A stretch of 64,000 nt of DNA, taken from Streptomyces alboniger (GTDB lineage Bacteria > Actinomycetota > Actinomycetes > Streptomycetales > Streptomycetaceae). This document shows, in pieces, positions 1 through 8,620 of the stretch. How positions within the stretch are numbered: position 1 is the stretch's first letter; each line of letters begins with the position of its first letter. The stretch lies in assembly GCF_008704395.1 (NCBI RefSeq), contig NZ_CP023695.1:3906001-3970000 (forward strand), in the 5' to 3' direction. The notes under the pieces are model-generated. The model was not told the origin of the DNA and ran no database searches. It saw nothing but the letters and a program-made list of their open reading frames with translations. A program made the position numbers and the translations under genes.

Positions 1-2897
1 GAACCGGAGGGGCCGACCACGGCGATCCGCCGCCCCCGCTCCAGCGTGAGATCGACACCCGCGAGCGCCGGCGCGTCGCTGCACTGCCCTTCGTACCGGG
101 CACGCAGCCCCTCGACACGCAGCGGGAAGGGCGAGCGTGGCGCCTCGGCGGGCGTGGTGGGCTCCGGTACCGGCTCGGGCGCGTCGAGGACCTCGTAGAC
201 CCGCTCGGCGCTCTTCCTGACCCGCTGGCGGTACTGCACGGCGAGCGGCAGACCCAGGACCGCCTCGAAGGCGGCGAGCGGCGTGAGGACGACCACGGCG
301 AGGGCGATCCCGCCGAGCCGCCCGTCCTGCACCGCCTGTACTCCGACGAGCGCGGCCGCCGCGACGGTGAGCCCGGTGGCGAGCGCGCCGAGACCGGCGC
401 CGAGCGCGGTGGCGGTGGCGCCCCGGGAGGCGATCCGCGTCAGCTCGGCGTCGGCCTCCCCTGCCTTGGCCCTGCGCCCCTTCAACGCACCGGCGACGGT
501 CAACTCCGCGGTGCCGGTGAGCAGATCCGCCACGCGCGTGGCGAGCGCCCCGCGCGCGGGAGCCAGCTTTCGCTCCGCACGACGCGCCACGGCACCGCTC
601 AGCAGCGGGACCCCGACACCCGCGACGAGCAGCCCGGCAGCGAGCACCGCGCCCGCCTCGGGCAGCAGCCAGGCGGTGAAGCCGACGGCTCCCGCGCTCA
701 CCACGGCCGCGGCGGACGCGGGCAGCAGCCAGCGCAGCCAGTAGTCCTGAAAGGCGTCGACATCGGCGACCAGACGGGAGAGGAGATCACCGCGGCGGGT
801 CGTGCGCAGGCCCGCCGGGGCGAGCCGCTCCAGGCGCCGGTAGACGGCGACGCGAGTGTCGGCGAGCATCCGCAGCACGGCGTCGTGCGAGACGAGACGC
901 TCGGCGTAGCGGAAGACGGCGCGGCCGATGCCGAAGGCACGCGTAGCCGTCACGGCGATCATCAGGTACATCACCGGGGGCTGCTCCGAGGCCCGCGAGA
1001 TGAGCCAGCCGGACGTGGCCATGAGCCCCACGGCACTGCCCAGCGCGAGGCTGCCGAGCAGCAGCGCGAGCGCCAACTGCCCGCGCCGGGCCCGCGCGGC
1101 TTCCCGTACGCGGGCCAGAACGCTGCGACCCGCACCGGCACCGCCCGCCCCCGCGCCGCCCGCCCAGTCGCCCGGCAGCACGTAAGAACCGGCTTCCCGG
1201 CTCTCACGGGCAGGCGTACCGACAGACTCCCCAATGGTCCGCGGCACCGACCGCACGCCCCCGTCACGCGAGGCCTCCAGCCGCACCACCCGGTCCGCGA
1301 CCGCCAGCAACGCCGGCCGGTGCACGACGAGCAGCACGGTCCGCCCGACGGCCAGCCGCCGGACCGCCTCGACGACCTCGGCCTCGGTCCCGCCGTCCAG
1401 CGCCGCCGTCGGCTCGTCGAGCAGCACCACGGGCCGGTCGGCGAGGAACGCCCGCGCCAGCGCGAGCCGTTGCCGCTGCCCCGCCGAGAGCCCGGCGCCG
1501 TCCTCCCCGAGCACCGTCCCGGCCCCGCCGGGCAGCGCGTCCACGAACTCCAGCGCCCCCGCGTCCCGAAGGGCCTCCCGCAGTTGCGCCTCGGACGCCT
1601 CGGGCCGCGCCAGCCGTACGTTCTCGGCGATGGTCCCGGCGAAGAGGTGCGGCCGCTGCGGCACCCACGCGATCCGCTCCCGCCACCGCTCGGGGGAGAC
1701 CTCCGCGAGGTCGACGCCTCCGACGCACACCCGCCCCTCGGTGGGCCGCACGAACCCGAGCACCACGTTCAGGAGCGTCGACTTGCCCACCCCGCTGGGG
1801 CCGACGAGCGCCACGGTCTCGCCGGGCGCCACCTCGAAAGCCGCGCCGGACACCGCGTCCGACGTCCGCCCCGGATACCGGACCGTCACGCCCTCCACAC
1901 TCAGCACTCCCGAGGGTGCCGCCTCCGTCCCTGCGGCCGGTACCGGAGCCTCAAGCACCTCGAAGATCTCTTCGGCGGCGGCCAGTCCCTCCGCCGCCGC
2001 GTGATACTGCGCCCCGACCTGGCGCAGCGGCAGATAGGCCTCCGGCGCGAGGATGAGGATGACGAGACCGTCGTACAGATCCATCTCGCCGTGGACGAGC
2101 CGCATGCCGATGGTCACCGCGACCAGCGCGACCGAGATCGTAGCGAGGAGTTCCAGGGCGAAGGAGGACAGGAAGGCGATGCGCAGCGTCCGCATCGTCG
2201 CCTGGCGGTACTCATCGGTGATCTTCCGGATCGACTCGGCCTGCGCTTTGGCACGCCCGAACACCTTGAGGGTGGGCAGGCCGGCCACGACGTCGAGGAA
2301 GTGCCCCGAGAGCCGTGAGAGCAGCCGCCACTGACGGTCCATCCGGTTCTGCGTCGCCCAGCCGATCAGGATCATGAAGACCGGGATCAGGGGGAGCGTC
2401 ACGATGATGATCGCCGCCGAGACCCAGTCCTCGGTGACGATGCGGGCCAGCACCGCCACCGGCACCACCACCGCGAGCCCCAGCTGCGGCAGATAGCGCG
2501 AGAAGTAGTCGTCGAGCGCGTCCACACCCCGCGTCGCGAGCGAGACCAGCGAACCGGTCCGCTGTCCGCCCAACCACTCGGGCCCCAGCTCACCCGCCCG
2601 TTCGAGAAGCCGTCCCCGCAGTTCGGACTTGACCGCCGCGCTCGCCCGGTGCGCGGCGAGTTCGGTCAGCCAGGAGACCAGACCCCGGCCCGCCGCGACC
2701 AGGGCGAGCAGCATCAGCGGCCCGCCCAGGTCGGCGACGGAGAGGTCCTTCTGGAAGGCGCCCACCACGATCTCGGCGATGAGCATCGCCTGACCGATGA
2801 CCAGAACCGCCCCGACCAGCCCCAGGCCCACCACCGCGACCAGGAAGAAGCGAGTGGCGCGGGCGTACCGGAGCAGACGCGGATCGATTGGTTTCAC
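1..2897 (-). CDS. cydCD: CydCD fused ABC transporter for cytochrome bd assembly (partial, 3' end outside window)
   Basis: Single-chain fusion of CydD and CydC, the heterodimeric exporter that moves thiols (glutathione/cysteine in E. coli) and is needed to assemble cytochrome bd. At least 965 codons are present: a membrane domain (residues about 10-320), an ATPase with Walker A GPSGVGKST near 366 and signature LSAGQ near 470, a second membrane domain from about 590, then the start of a second Walker A (VVGPSG) at the window edge. It follows cydB by 75 bp on the same strand, so it is the last gene of cydA-cydB-cydCD. I chose the GTG at 2897 (VKPIDPRLLRYA), about 10 nt after a GGAAGG; an in-frame GTG at 2906 would add VFH. 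A perfect parS overlaps this start. The C-terminal part is missing only because the window ends. Confidence 0.93.
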   Translation of the reverse strand, partial: MKPIDPRLLRYARATRFFLVAVVGLGLVGAVLVIGQAMLIAEIVVGAFQKDLSVADLGGPLMLLALVAAGRGLVSWLTELAAHRASAAVKSELRGRLLERAGELGPEWLGGQRTGSLVSLATRGVDALDDYFSRYLPQLGLAVVVPVAVLARIVTEDWVSAAIIIVTLPLIPVFMILIGWATQNRMDRQWRLLSRLSGHFLDVVAGLPTLKVFGRAKAQAESIRKITDEYRQATMRTLRIAFLSSFALELLATISVALVAVTIGMRLVHGEMDLYDGLVILILAPEAYLPLRQVGAQYHAAAEGLAAAEEIFEVLEAPVPAAGTEAAPSGVLSVEGVTVRYPGRTSDAVSGAAFEVAPGETVALVGPSGVGKSTLLNVVLGFVRPTEGRVCVGGVDLAEVSPERWRERIAWVPQRPHLFAGTIAENVRLARPEASEAQLREALRDAGALEFVDALPGGAGTVLGEDGAGLSAGQRQRLALARAFLADRPVVLLDEPTAALDGGTEAEVVEAVRRLAVGRTVLLVVHRPALLAVADRVVRLEASRDGGVRSVPRTIGESVGTPARESREAGSYVLPGDWAGGAGAGGAGAGRSVLARVREAARARRGQLALALLLGSLALGSAVGLMATSGWLISRASEQPPVMYLMIAVTATRAFGIGRAVFRYAERLVSHDAVLRMLADTRVAVYRRLERLAPAGLRTTRRGDLLSRLVADVDAFQDYWLRWLLPASAAAVVSAGAVGFTAWLLPEAGAVLAAGLLVAGVGVPLLSGAVARRAERKLAPARGALATRVADLLTGTAELTVAGALKGRRAKAGEADAELTRIASRGATATALGAGLGALATGLTVAAAALVGVQAVQDGRLGGIALAVVVLTPLAAFEAVLGLPLAVQYRQRVRKSAERVYEVLDAPEPVPEPTTPAEAPRSPFPLRVEGLRARYEGQCSDAPALAGVDLTLERGRRIAVVGPSG

Positions 2898-2904
2898 GTG
2901 AAAC
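2891..2904. other. parS: parS site, overlapping cydCD start
   Basis: Perfect GTTTCACGTGAAAC palindrome, the known Streptomyces ParB-binding sequence. It covers the first codons of cydCD, so the GTG start is part of the site. Confidence 0.9.
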
Positions 2905-2936
2905 ACACCTTCCCGAAGGCCACAGGAACGTCAGGA

Positions 2937-2982
2937 CCTAGTGCGCGACATCGCCTAGTGCGCGCAATTCACCTAGTGCGCG
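2937..2982. repeat. Three direct copies of CCTAGTGCGCG at the 3' end of cydB
   Basis: CCTAGTGCGCG begins at 2937, 2954 and 2972, 17 and 18 bp apart. Read on the minus strand each copy carries a TAG; the copy at 2972 supplies the cydB stop and the other two follow it. This looks like local duplication of the stop region. No function is evident. Confidence 0.7.
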
Positions 2983-3977
2983 GCGTCGGCGATGTGCTGC
3001 GTGCCGATCCGCTTGCGGAACACCCAGTACGTCCACCCCTGGTAGAGCATCACCACGGGCGCGGCGATGACCGCGCACCAGGTCATGATCTTCAGGGTGT
3101 AGGGGCTGGACGAGGCGTTGGTGACCGTGAGGCTCCACTCGTCGTTCAGCGAGGACGGCATGACGTTCGGGAAGAGCGTCAGGAAGAGCATCGCGACGGA
3201 GGCCGCGATGGTGATCCCGGACAGGGCGAAGGACCAGCCCTCGCGCCCCGCCTTGATCGCCCCGATGGCGCCGACCAGCGCGAGGACCGCCACGATCATC
3301 GCGACCAGGCTCTTGCCGTCGCCGTTGTCCGCCTGGGTCCACGCCAGGAACCCGAGTGCCAGCACGGCCGTGACGAGGCCGAGGCCTAGGGCCAGCTTGC
3401 GCGCCCGCACCCGGATGTCGCCCACCGTCTTGAGCGAGGCGAACACCGCGCCGTGGAAGGTGAACAGCGTCAGGGTGACCAGGCCGCCCAGGATCGCGTA
3501 CGGGTTGAGCAGGTCCCAGAAGGTGCCCACGTACTCCTTGTGGGCGTCGATCTTGACGCCGCGCGTGATGTTGCCGAAGGCCACGCCCCACATCACCGCA
3601 GGGATCAGCGAGGTCCAGAAGATCGCGTGTTCCCAGTTGGTCTGCCACCGCTCCTCGGGCCGCTTGGCGCGGTACTCGAAGGCGACACCGCGCACGATCA
3701 GGCAGAGCAGGATGACGAGCAGCGGCAGGTAGAAGCCGGAGAAGAGCGTCGCGTACCACTCGGGGAAGGCGGCGAAGGTCGCTCCGCCCGCCGTGAGCAG
3801 CCACACCTCGTTGCCGTCCCAGACGGGGCCGATGGTGTTGATGAGGACCCGCTTCTCGACCCGGTCGCGGGCGAGCAGCTTGGTCAGGACCCCTATCCCG
3901 AAGTCGAAGCCCTCCAGGAAGAAGTAGCCGATCCACAGAACGGCGATCAGTACGAACCAGATGTCGTGGAGTTCCAT
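2973..3977 (-). CDS. cydB: Cytochrome bd ubiquinol oxidase subunit II
   Basis: Subunit II of the bd-type terminal oxidase, which reduces oxygen to water with high affinity using menaquinol/ubiquinol. The 334-residue product has the usual multi-helix layout and starts MELHDIWFVLIAVLWIGYF, with the typical GFDFGIG segment near residues 23-29. The ATG at 3977 follows a GGAAGGAG about 11 nt upstream and lies 19 bp after the cydA stop, so the two are very likely co-transcribed. Length and family match are standard for CydB. Confidence 0.96.
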   Translation of the reverse strand: MELHDIWFVLIAVLWIGYFFLEGFDFGIGVLTKLLARDRVEKRVLINTIGPVWDGNEVWLLTAGGATFAAFPEWYATLFSGFYLPLLVILLCLIVRGVAFEYRAKRPEERWQTNWEHAIFWTSLIPAVMWGVAFGNITRGVKIDAHKEYVGTFWDLLNPYAILGGLVTLTLFTFHGAVFASLKTVGDIRVRARKLALGLGLVTAVLALGFLAWTQADNGDGKSLVAMIVAVLALVGAIGAIKAGREGWSFALSGITIAASVAMLFLTLFPNVMPSSLNDEWSLTVTNASSSPYTLKIMTWCAVIAAPVVMLYQGWTYWVFRKRIGTQHIADAAH

Positions 3978-3996
3978 GTCCTGAGCGCTCCTTCCT

Positions 3997-5538
3997 TCAG
4001 TACGAGAAGGCCATGGGCCGGTCGGCATCGTCGTCGGAGTCCGCGCCGCCCGACCCCGGGCCCGGTCCGCCGATCTTGGTAGGCGGGTTGAGGTCCGCCT
4101 CGGTCAGCTCGGGCGGCCCCTTGCGGACGTACTTGAGGAGCAGCTTCACCTCGATCACGGCGAGGATCGCGTAGATGAGCGTGAACCCGATCAGCGAAGT
4201 GAGCACTTCACCCTGCGAGACGCCCGGCGAGACCGCGTCCCTGGTGCGCAGAACTCCGTAGACCACCCAGGGCTGACGGCCCGTCTCGGTGAAGATCCAG
4301 CCCCAGGCGGTGCCGATGAGGGGGAAGATCAGCGTCCACTGCGAGAGCCGCCACCACCAGTCGCCGAGCTTCGGCGACAGCTCCTTGTTCTTGGTGAGCA
4401 TGAGCTTGGGGATGTCGTCCGCGCCGGTGCGGTGTTCCGGAGCGAGCCAGAACTTCTTCCGCGTCAGCCACAGGCCCGCCGTGCACAGGGCCATGGAGAC
4501 TCCGCCGAAGCCGATCATCCAGCGGTATGACCAGTAGGCGGTGGGGATGTTGGGCCGGTAGTCGCCGGGCCCGAACTTGTCCTGCGCCTCCTTGTTGAGG
4601 TCGTTGATGCCGGGGATCTCGGCGCTGAAGTTGTTCTTGGCGAGGAAGGACAGGACCCCGGGGACCTCGATGGCGACCTTGTTGTGCCCCTCGGCGACAT
4701 CGCCGTACGCGAAGATCGAGAAGGGCGCCGGCTTCTCCGACTCCCACAGGGCCTCGGCCGCCGACATCTTCATCGGCTGCTGCTCGTACATGACCTTGCC
4801 GAGGGTGTCGGCGCTGACCACGGTGAGCAGGGTGCCGACGAAGGCGGTGACCAGGCCGAGCCGCAGCGACATGCGCATGGTGCGGATGTGCCGCTTCTTG
4901 CGCAGGTGCACGATGGCGATGCCGGTCATGAAGGCGCCGCCGACCAGGATGGCCGCCGAGATGACGTGGAAGAAGTTGACCAGCGTCGTCTCCTGGAAGA
5001 GCACCTTGGCGAAGTCGGTGAGTTCCGCCCGCTTGGTGCCGTCCCGCTCCACGATCTTGTAGCCGACCGGGTGCTGCATAAAGGCGTTCGCGGCGATGAT
5101 GAAGTACGCCGACAGGATCGTGCCGACGGAGACGATCCAGATCGTCGCGCAGTGCAGCTTCTTCGGCAGCTTGTCCCAGCCGAAGATCCACAGGCCGATG
5201 AAGGTCGACTCGAAGAAGAAGGCGATCAGGGCCTCGAAGGCGAGCGGTGCGCCGAAGACGTCACCGACGAAGCGCGAGTAGTCGGACCAGTTCATGCCGA
5301 ACTGGAACTCTTGGACGATGCCGGTGACGACACCCATCGCGATGTTGATCAGGAACAGCTTTCCCCAGAACTTGGTCGCCCGGAGGTAGTGCTCCTTGCC
5401 CGTCCGCACCCACGCCGTCTCGAGGATCGCCGTCAGGGCGGCCAGCGAGATCGTCAGGGGGACGAACAGGAAGTGGTAGACGGTCGTGATGCCGAACTGC
5501 CATCGCGCCAGAGTCTCCGGCGCCAGAGCCAGGTCCAC
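3997..5538 (-). CDS. cydA: Cytochrome bd ubiquinol oxidase subunit I
   Basis: Quinol-oxidising subunit carrying haems b558, b595 and d. The product is 513 residues, normal for CydA. The N-terminal segment has a histidine (H22 in TTVYHFLF) at the position of the conserved haem ligand, and GRQPWVVYGVLRT, a CydA hallmark, lies in the C-terminal third. Many membrane helices are evident. First gene of the leftward cydA-cydB-cydCD operon. A palindrome matching the Streptomyces Rex operator lies about 80 bp upstream, suggesting control by the NADH/NAD+ ratio and induction under low oxygen. Confidence 0.97.
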   Translation of the reverse strand: MDLALAPETLARWQFGITTVYHFLFVPLTISLAALTAILETAWVRTGKEHYLRATKFWGKLFLINIAMGVVTGIVQEFQFGMNWSDYSRFVGDVFGAPLAFEALIAFFFESTFIGLWIFGWDKLPKKLHCATIWIVSVGTILSAYFIIAANAFMQHPVGYKIVERDGTKRAELTDFAKVLFQETTLVNFFHVISAAILVGGAFMTGIAIVHLRKKRHIRTMRMSLRLGLVTAFVGTLLTVVSADTLGKVMYEQQPMKMSAAEALWESEKPAPFSIFAYGDVAEGHNKVAIEVPGVLSFLAKNNFSAEIPGINDLNKEAQDKFGPGDYRPNIPTAYWSYRWMIGFGGVSMALCTAGLWLTRKKFWLAPEHRTGADDIPKLMLTKNKELSPKLGDWWWRLSQWTLIFPLIGTAWGWIFTETGRQPWVVYGVLRTRDAVSPGVSQGEVLTSLIGFTLIYAILAVIEVKLLLKYVRKGPPELTEADLNPPTKIGGPGPGSGGADSDDDADRPMAFSY

Positions 5539-5619
5539 TGCGTCTCTCCTTACTCGCCGTGGTCATCGCGGCAATTACCCCGGTCTGTCCCACCGATCTC
5601 CGGAGGAACCGGGACGCGC

Positions 5620-5637
5620 TTGTGAACGCGTTCACAT
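5620..5637. promoter_or_regulatory. Rex operator (redox-sensing repressor site) upstream of cydA
   Basis: TTGTGAACGCGTTCACAT contains the perfect 16-bp palindrome TGTGAACGCGTTCACA (5621-5636). This matches the operator of the actinobacterial repressor Rex, which releases DNA when NADH rises and is known to control cydABCD in S. coelicolor. It lies 82-99 bp upstream of the cydA start, in the only promoter-sized gap before the operon. Confidence 0.85.
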
Positions 5638-5709
5638 TCACAAGCATTATGTCGTACTGGCAATCGGCACCCAAACGGGGGTCCCCTCTTACCGCCGGAA
5701 ACGCGAGCA

Positions 5710-5734
5710 GGCCCCGGCATCGCATGCCGGGGCC
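5710..5734 (-). terminator. Terminator hairpin after the aminotransferase gene
   Basis: GGCCCCGGCAT (5710-5720) and ATGCCGGGGCC (5724-5734) form a perfect 11-bp stem with a 3-nt loop, 45 bp past the aminotransferase stop. It would insulate the cyd operon promoter from the upstream gene. Confidence 0.75.
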
Positions 5735-5779
5735 CACGCAGAGTTGCCGGGCCTCACCCAGAGTTACAGGACGTCTGCG

Positions 5780-6874
5780 CTAAAGCTCCTTGCGGAACGC
5801 CTCCGCCGCCGCCAGGAAGATGTCATTGGCCTCGGTCTCACCGATCGTGGCCCGCATCCCCTCGCCGGCGAACGGCCGCACCACCACGCCGGCCCGCTCG
5901 CAGGCCGCCGCGAAATCGGTCGTACGGTCCCCGAGCCGCAGCCACACGAAGTTCGCCTGGGTCTCGGGCACCGTCCAGCCCTGCCCGCGCAGCGCCTCGA
6001 CCACCCGCGTGCGCTCGGCGACCAGTGAGCCGACGCGGCCCATCAGCTCGTCCTCGGCCCGCAGCGAGGCCACCGCGGCGTCCTGCGCGAGCTGGCTCAC
6101 ACCGAAGGGCACCGCCGTCTTGCGCAGCGCGGCGGCCACCGGCTCATGCGCCACCGCGAAGCCGACGCGCAGCCCCGCCAGCCCGTACGCCTTGGAGAAC
6201 GTACGAAGCACACAGACGTTCGGGCGATCGCGGTAGATCTCGATGCCGTCCGGGACCCCACCCCCTTCACCTTCGGCGGCTCGGATGAACTCGCGGTACG
6301 CCTCGTCGAGCACGACAAGGACGTCACTCGGCACCCGGTCGAGGAAGCGCTCCAGCTCGGCCCTGCGGACCACTGTGCCGGTGGGGTTGTTGGGGTTGCA
6401 GACAAAGATGAGGCGGGTGCGGTCCGTGATGGCGTCGGCCATCGCGTCCAGGTCGTGGACCTCGCCCTCCGTCAACGGCACCCGTACCGACGTCGCGCCG
6501 CTGACCTGCGTGATGATCGGGTACGCCTCGAAGGACCGCCAGGCGTAGATGACCTCGTCACCCGGGCCCGAGGTGGCCTGGAGGAGCTGCTGGGCCACGC
6601 CGACCGAGCCGGTGCCGGTGGCGATGTGCGAGACGGGCACCCCGAAGCGCTCCGCCAGCTCACTCATCAAGCCCGTGCACGCCATGTCGGGGTAGCGGTT
6701 GAAGGATCCGGCCGCGGCGAGCGCGGTCTCCAGGACGCCGGGGAGCGGCGGGTAGGGGTTCTCGTTGGAGGACAGCTTGTAGGCCACCGGGCCGTCGGCC
6801 GCGGCGGGCTTGCCCGGCTTGTAGGTGGGAATACCCTCCAGCTCGGCGCGCAGCCTCGGGCTCGTCTCGCTCAC
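5780..6874 (-). CDS. Histidinol-phosphate/aromatic aminotransferase family protein (class II PLP enzyme)
   Basis: PLP-dependent aminotransferase of the HisC/Pat family, which transfers amino groups to imidazole-acetol phosphate or aromatic 2-oxo acids. Of 364 residues, KLSSNENP (33-40) is the family's N-terminal signature, NPNNPTG (160-166) and D190/Y193 contact the cofactor, and K228 in [15 protein letters not shown] is the predicted Schiff-base lysine. It stands alone, not in a his operon, which favours an aromatic aminotransferase (Pat) or second HisC role over the main histidine enzyme. I cannot separate these from sequence alone. Confidence 0.9.
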   Translation of the reverse strand: MSETSPRLRAELEGIPTYKPGKPAAADGPVAYKLSSNENPYPPLPGVLETALAAAGSFNRYPDMACTGLMSELAERFGVPVSHIATGTGSVGVAQQLLQATSGPGDEVIYAWRSFEAYPIITQVSGATSVRVPLTEGEVHDLDAMADAITDRTRLIFVCNPNNPTGTVVRRAELERFLDRVPSDVLVVLDEAYREFIRAAEGEGGGVPDGIEIYRDRPNVCVLRTFSKAYGLAGLRVGFAVAHEPVAAALRKTAVPFGVSQLAQDAAVASLRAEDELMGRVGSLVAERTRVVEALRGQGWTVPETQANFVWLRLGDRTTDFAAACERAGVVVRPFAGEGMRATIGETEANDIFLAAAEAFRKEL

Positions 6875-6925
6875 CGCAGTCCTCCTCGTACCAGTGCCAG
6901 AACAGTTCGAATACTGCTCACCTTA

Positions 6926-6956
6926 TGAGGATTCGCCGCCGGTGCGAATGGCCTCA
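6926..6956. repeat. Interrupted inverted repeat in the divergent gap upstream of the aminotransferase
   Basis: TGAGG-ATTCGC and GCGAAT-GG-CCTCA face each other across 7 nt. It lies between the aminotransferase start (6874) and the rightward LacI gene. It could be an operator for the LacI regulator or a hairpin; nothing further supports either. Confidence 0.35.
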
Positions 6957-7194
6957 GGACATCCGCGTACGAAGGTCCGGACCACCGCCCCACGAAGGCG
7001 CGCGGAGCCGGTGGAGCGCCCTGTGCTCCCCCGTGCGCCGGTGGCCCGCTCCGTGGCGCGCGTCACCCGTGAAGGTGAGTTGAGACCTCTTCGAGACCTA
7101 CCGCATTCGACAGGCCCGCACGCGACGATCAGCGGCACCCAGCGTCTGTCTCGCCAACTCCCTTGCATTCCATGGTCATTGAGGAGCCGACACC

Positions 7195-7251
7195 ATGCAG
7201 AAACGTGCCTGTCAACGAGTGAATATGCGCCCGCGCTACCCACCCCAATGA
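7195..7251 (+). CDS. 18-codon micro-ORF (possible leader peptide) upstream of the LacI gene
   Basis: An ATG at 7195 preceded by GAGGAG (7181-7186, 8 nt spacing) opens an 18-codon frame, MQKRACQRVNMRPRYPPQ, ending in TGA at 7249-7251, 19 nt before the LacI ATG. Its ribosome binding site is much better than that of the following ATG. Arginine- and cysteine-containing short leaders are known in actinobacteria as attenuation or coupling peptides; assigning this one to that class is inference. The rest of the 6875-7270 gap shows only the inverted repeat noted separately. Confidence 0.45.
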   Translation: MQKRACQRVNMRPRYPPQ

Positions 7252-7270
7252 GCCCTACTATCGGCTCGCC

Positions 7271-8392
7271 ATGACAGCAGCAGGGAAGCACCAGGTGAGC
7301 CGAGCGGAGACCGCCCGCCGGGGCAACCGGCAGAGCCGAGCGGGCATCAGAGACGTCGCCGCCGCAGCCGGTGTCTCCATCACGACGGTCTCCGACGCCC
7401 TCAACGGCAAGGGACGGCTGCCCGATGCCACCCGACGCCACGTCCGAGAAGTCGCCGAGAGACTGGGCTACCGCCCGTCCGCGGCGGCCCGAACCCTCCG
7501 TACCGGCAAGTCCGGCCTCATCGGCCTGACCGTGACGACGTACGGGGATGAACCTTTCACCTTCACCGAGTTCGCCTACTTCGCGGAGATGGCCAGAGCC
7601 GCCACCTCCGCCGCCCTCGCCCGGGGCTACGCCCTGGTCATCCTCCCCGCCACCTCGCGCCGCAGCCCGGTCGACGTGTGGTCCAACGTCGCGCTCGACG
7701 GCACCGTCGTCGTCGACCCCTCCGACCACGATCCCGTCGTCACCGAGCTGGTCAGACAAGGCCTCCCGGTGGTCTCCGACGGCCGCCCGGCGGGCTCGCT
7801 GCCCGTCACCGCCTGGGTCGACAACGACCACGAGGCCGCGGTCCTGGAGATCCTCGACCACCTCGCGGCCGCGGGTGCCCGCCGGATCGGCCTGCTCACC
7901 GGCACCACCACGGACACCTACACCCATCTGTCGACGACCGCGTATCTGCGCTGGTGCGAGCGCGTGGGACAGGACCCGGTCTATGAGTCCTACCCCGCCC
8001 ACGACCCGTGCGCGGGCGCCGTCGCCGCCGACCGGCTGCTCGCCAGGCCCGACCGGCCCGACGCCGTCTACGGCCTCTTCGACCCCAACGGCACCGACCT
8101 GCTCGCCGCCGCCCGGCGGTACGGCCTGCGCGTCCCCGACGACCTGCTGCTCGTCTGCTGTAGCGAGTCGACGGTGTACGCCACCACGGAACCGCCCATC
8201 ACCACGCTCTCCCTCAAACCGCGCCGCATCGGCACGGCCGTCGTGCAGCTCCTCATCGACGCCATCGAGGGCCTCGACTCGGGGCGGCCCGTCGAGCAGG
8301 TGATACCGACCGAACTGATCGTGCGCACCTCGTCCGAGCGGCGTCCGCCGCGCACGACGGTCAGCCCGCCGCGCTCCTCGGGCTCCGGCTGA
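7271..8392 (+). CDS. LacI-family transcriptional regulator
   Basis: LacI/GalR repressor of 373 residues from the ATG, or 365 from an in-frame GTG at 7295 that follows AGGGAAG with 6-nt spacing; the latter has the better ribosome binding site. The N-terminal helix-turn-helix and hinge (IRDVAAAAGVSITTVSDALN, about residues 26-45 from the ATG) are followed by a periplasmic-binding-protein-like sugar-sensing domain. No sugar operon is adjacent, so the ligand and targets cannot be inferred. A micro-ORF lies just upstream. Confidence 0.93.
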   Translation: MTAAGKHQVSRAETARRGNRQSRAGIRDVAAAAGVSITTVSDALNGKGRLPDATRRHVREVAERLGYRPSAAARTLRTGKSGLIGLTVTTYGDEPFTFTEFAYFAEMARAATSAALARGYALVILPATSRRSPVDVWSNVALDGTVVVDPSDHDPVVTELVRQGLPVVSDGRPAGSLPVTAWVDNDHEAAVLEILDHLAAAGARRIGLLTGTTTDTYTHLSTTAYLRWCERVGQDPVYESYPAHDPCAGAVAADRLLARPDRPDAVYGLFDPNGTDLLAAARRYGLRVPDDLLLVCCSESTVYATTEPPITTLSLKPRRIGTAVVQLLIDAIEGLDSGRPVEQVIPTELIVRTSSERRPPRTTVSPPRSSGSG

Positions 8393-8620
8393 CCCTCACG
8401 ATGACGGGCAGAGGCCTGCTCCCACCCCGCTACCAACAGGGAAACCTCTGCCCAATTCGGGATAAATCCTCGGTGAACACGTGCCGGGGGCCGATTCACC
8501 ACCCCTGGTGCACCACACAGCGGGAGCCGCATTCCTATGATGGGCGGACGACACCGCGGGCGCTGCGACCAGGCAGTCCGTTCTCGGTGCAGATGCGGCG
8601 CAATGGTGGTGGAGGGGTCG

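Noticed and set aside
885..2318. Long open frame on the plus strand opposite cydCD
   Set aside because: It is antisense to a well-conserved ABC transporter and reads as Arg/Pro/Gly/His-rich sequence, as expected for GC-rich shadow frames.
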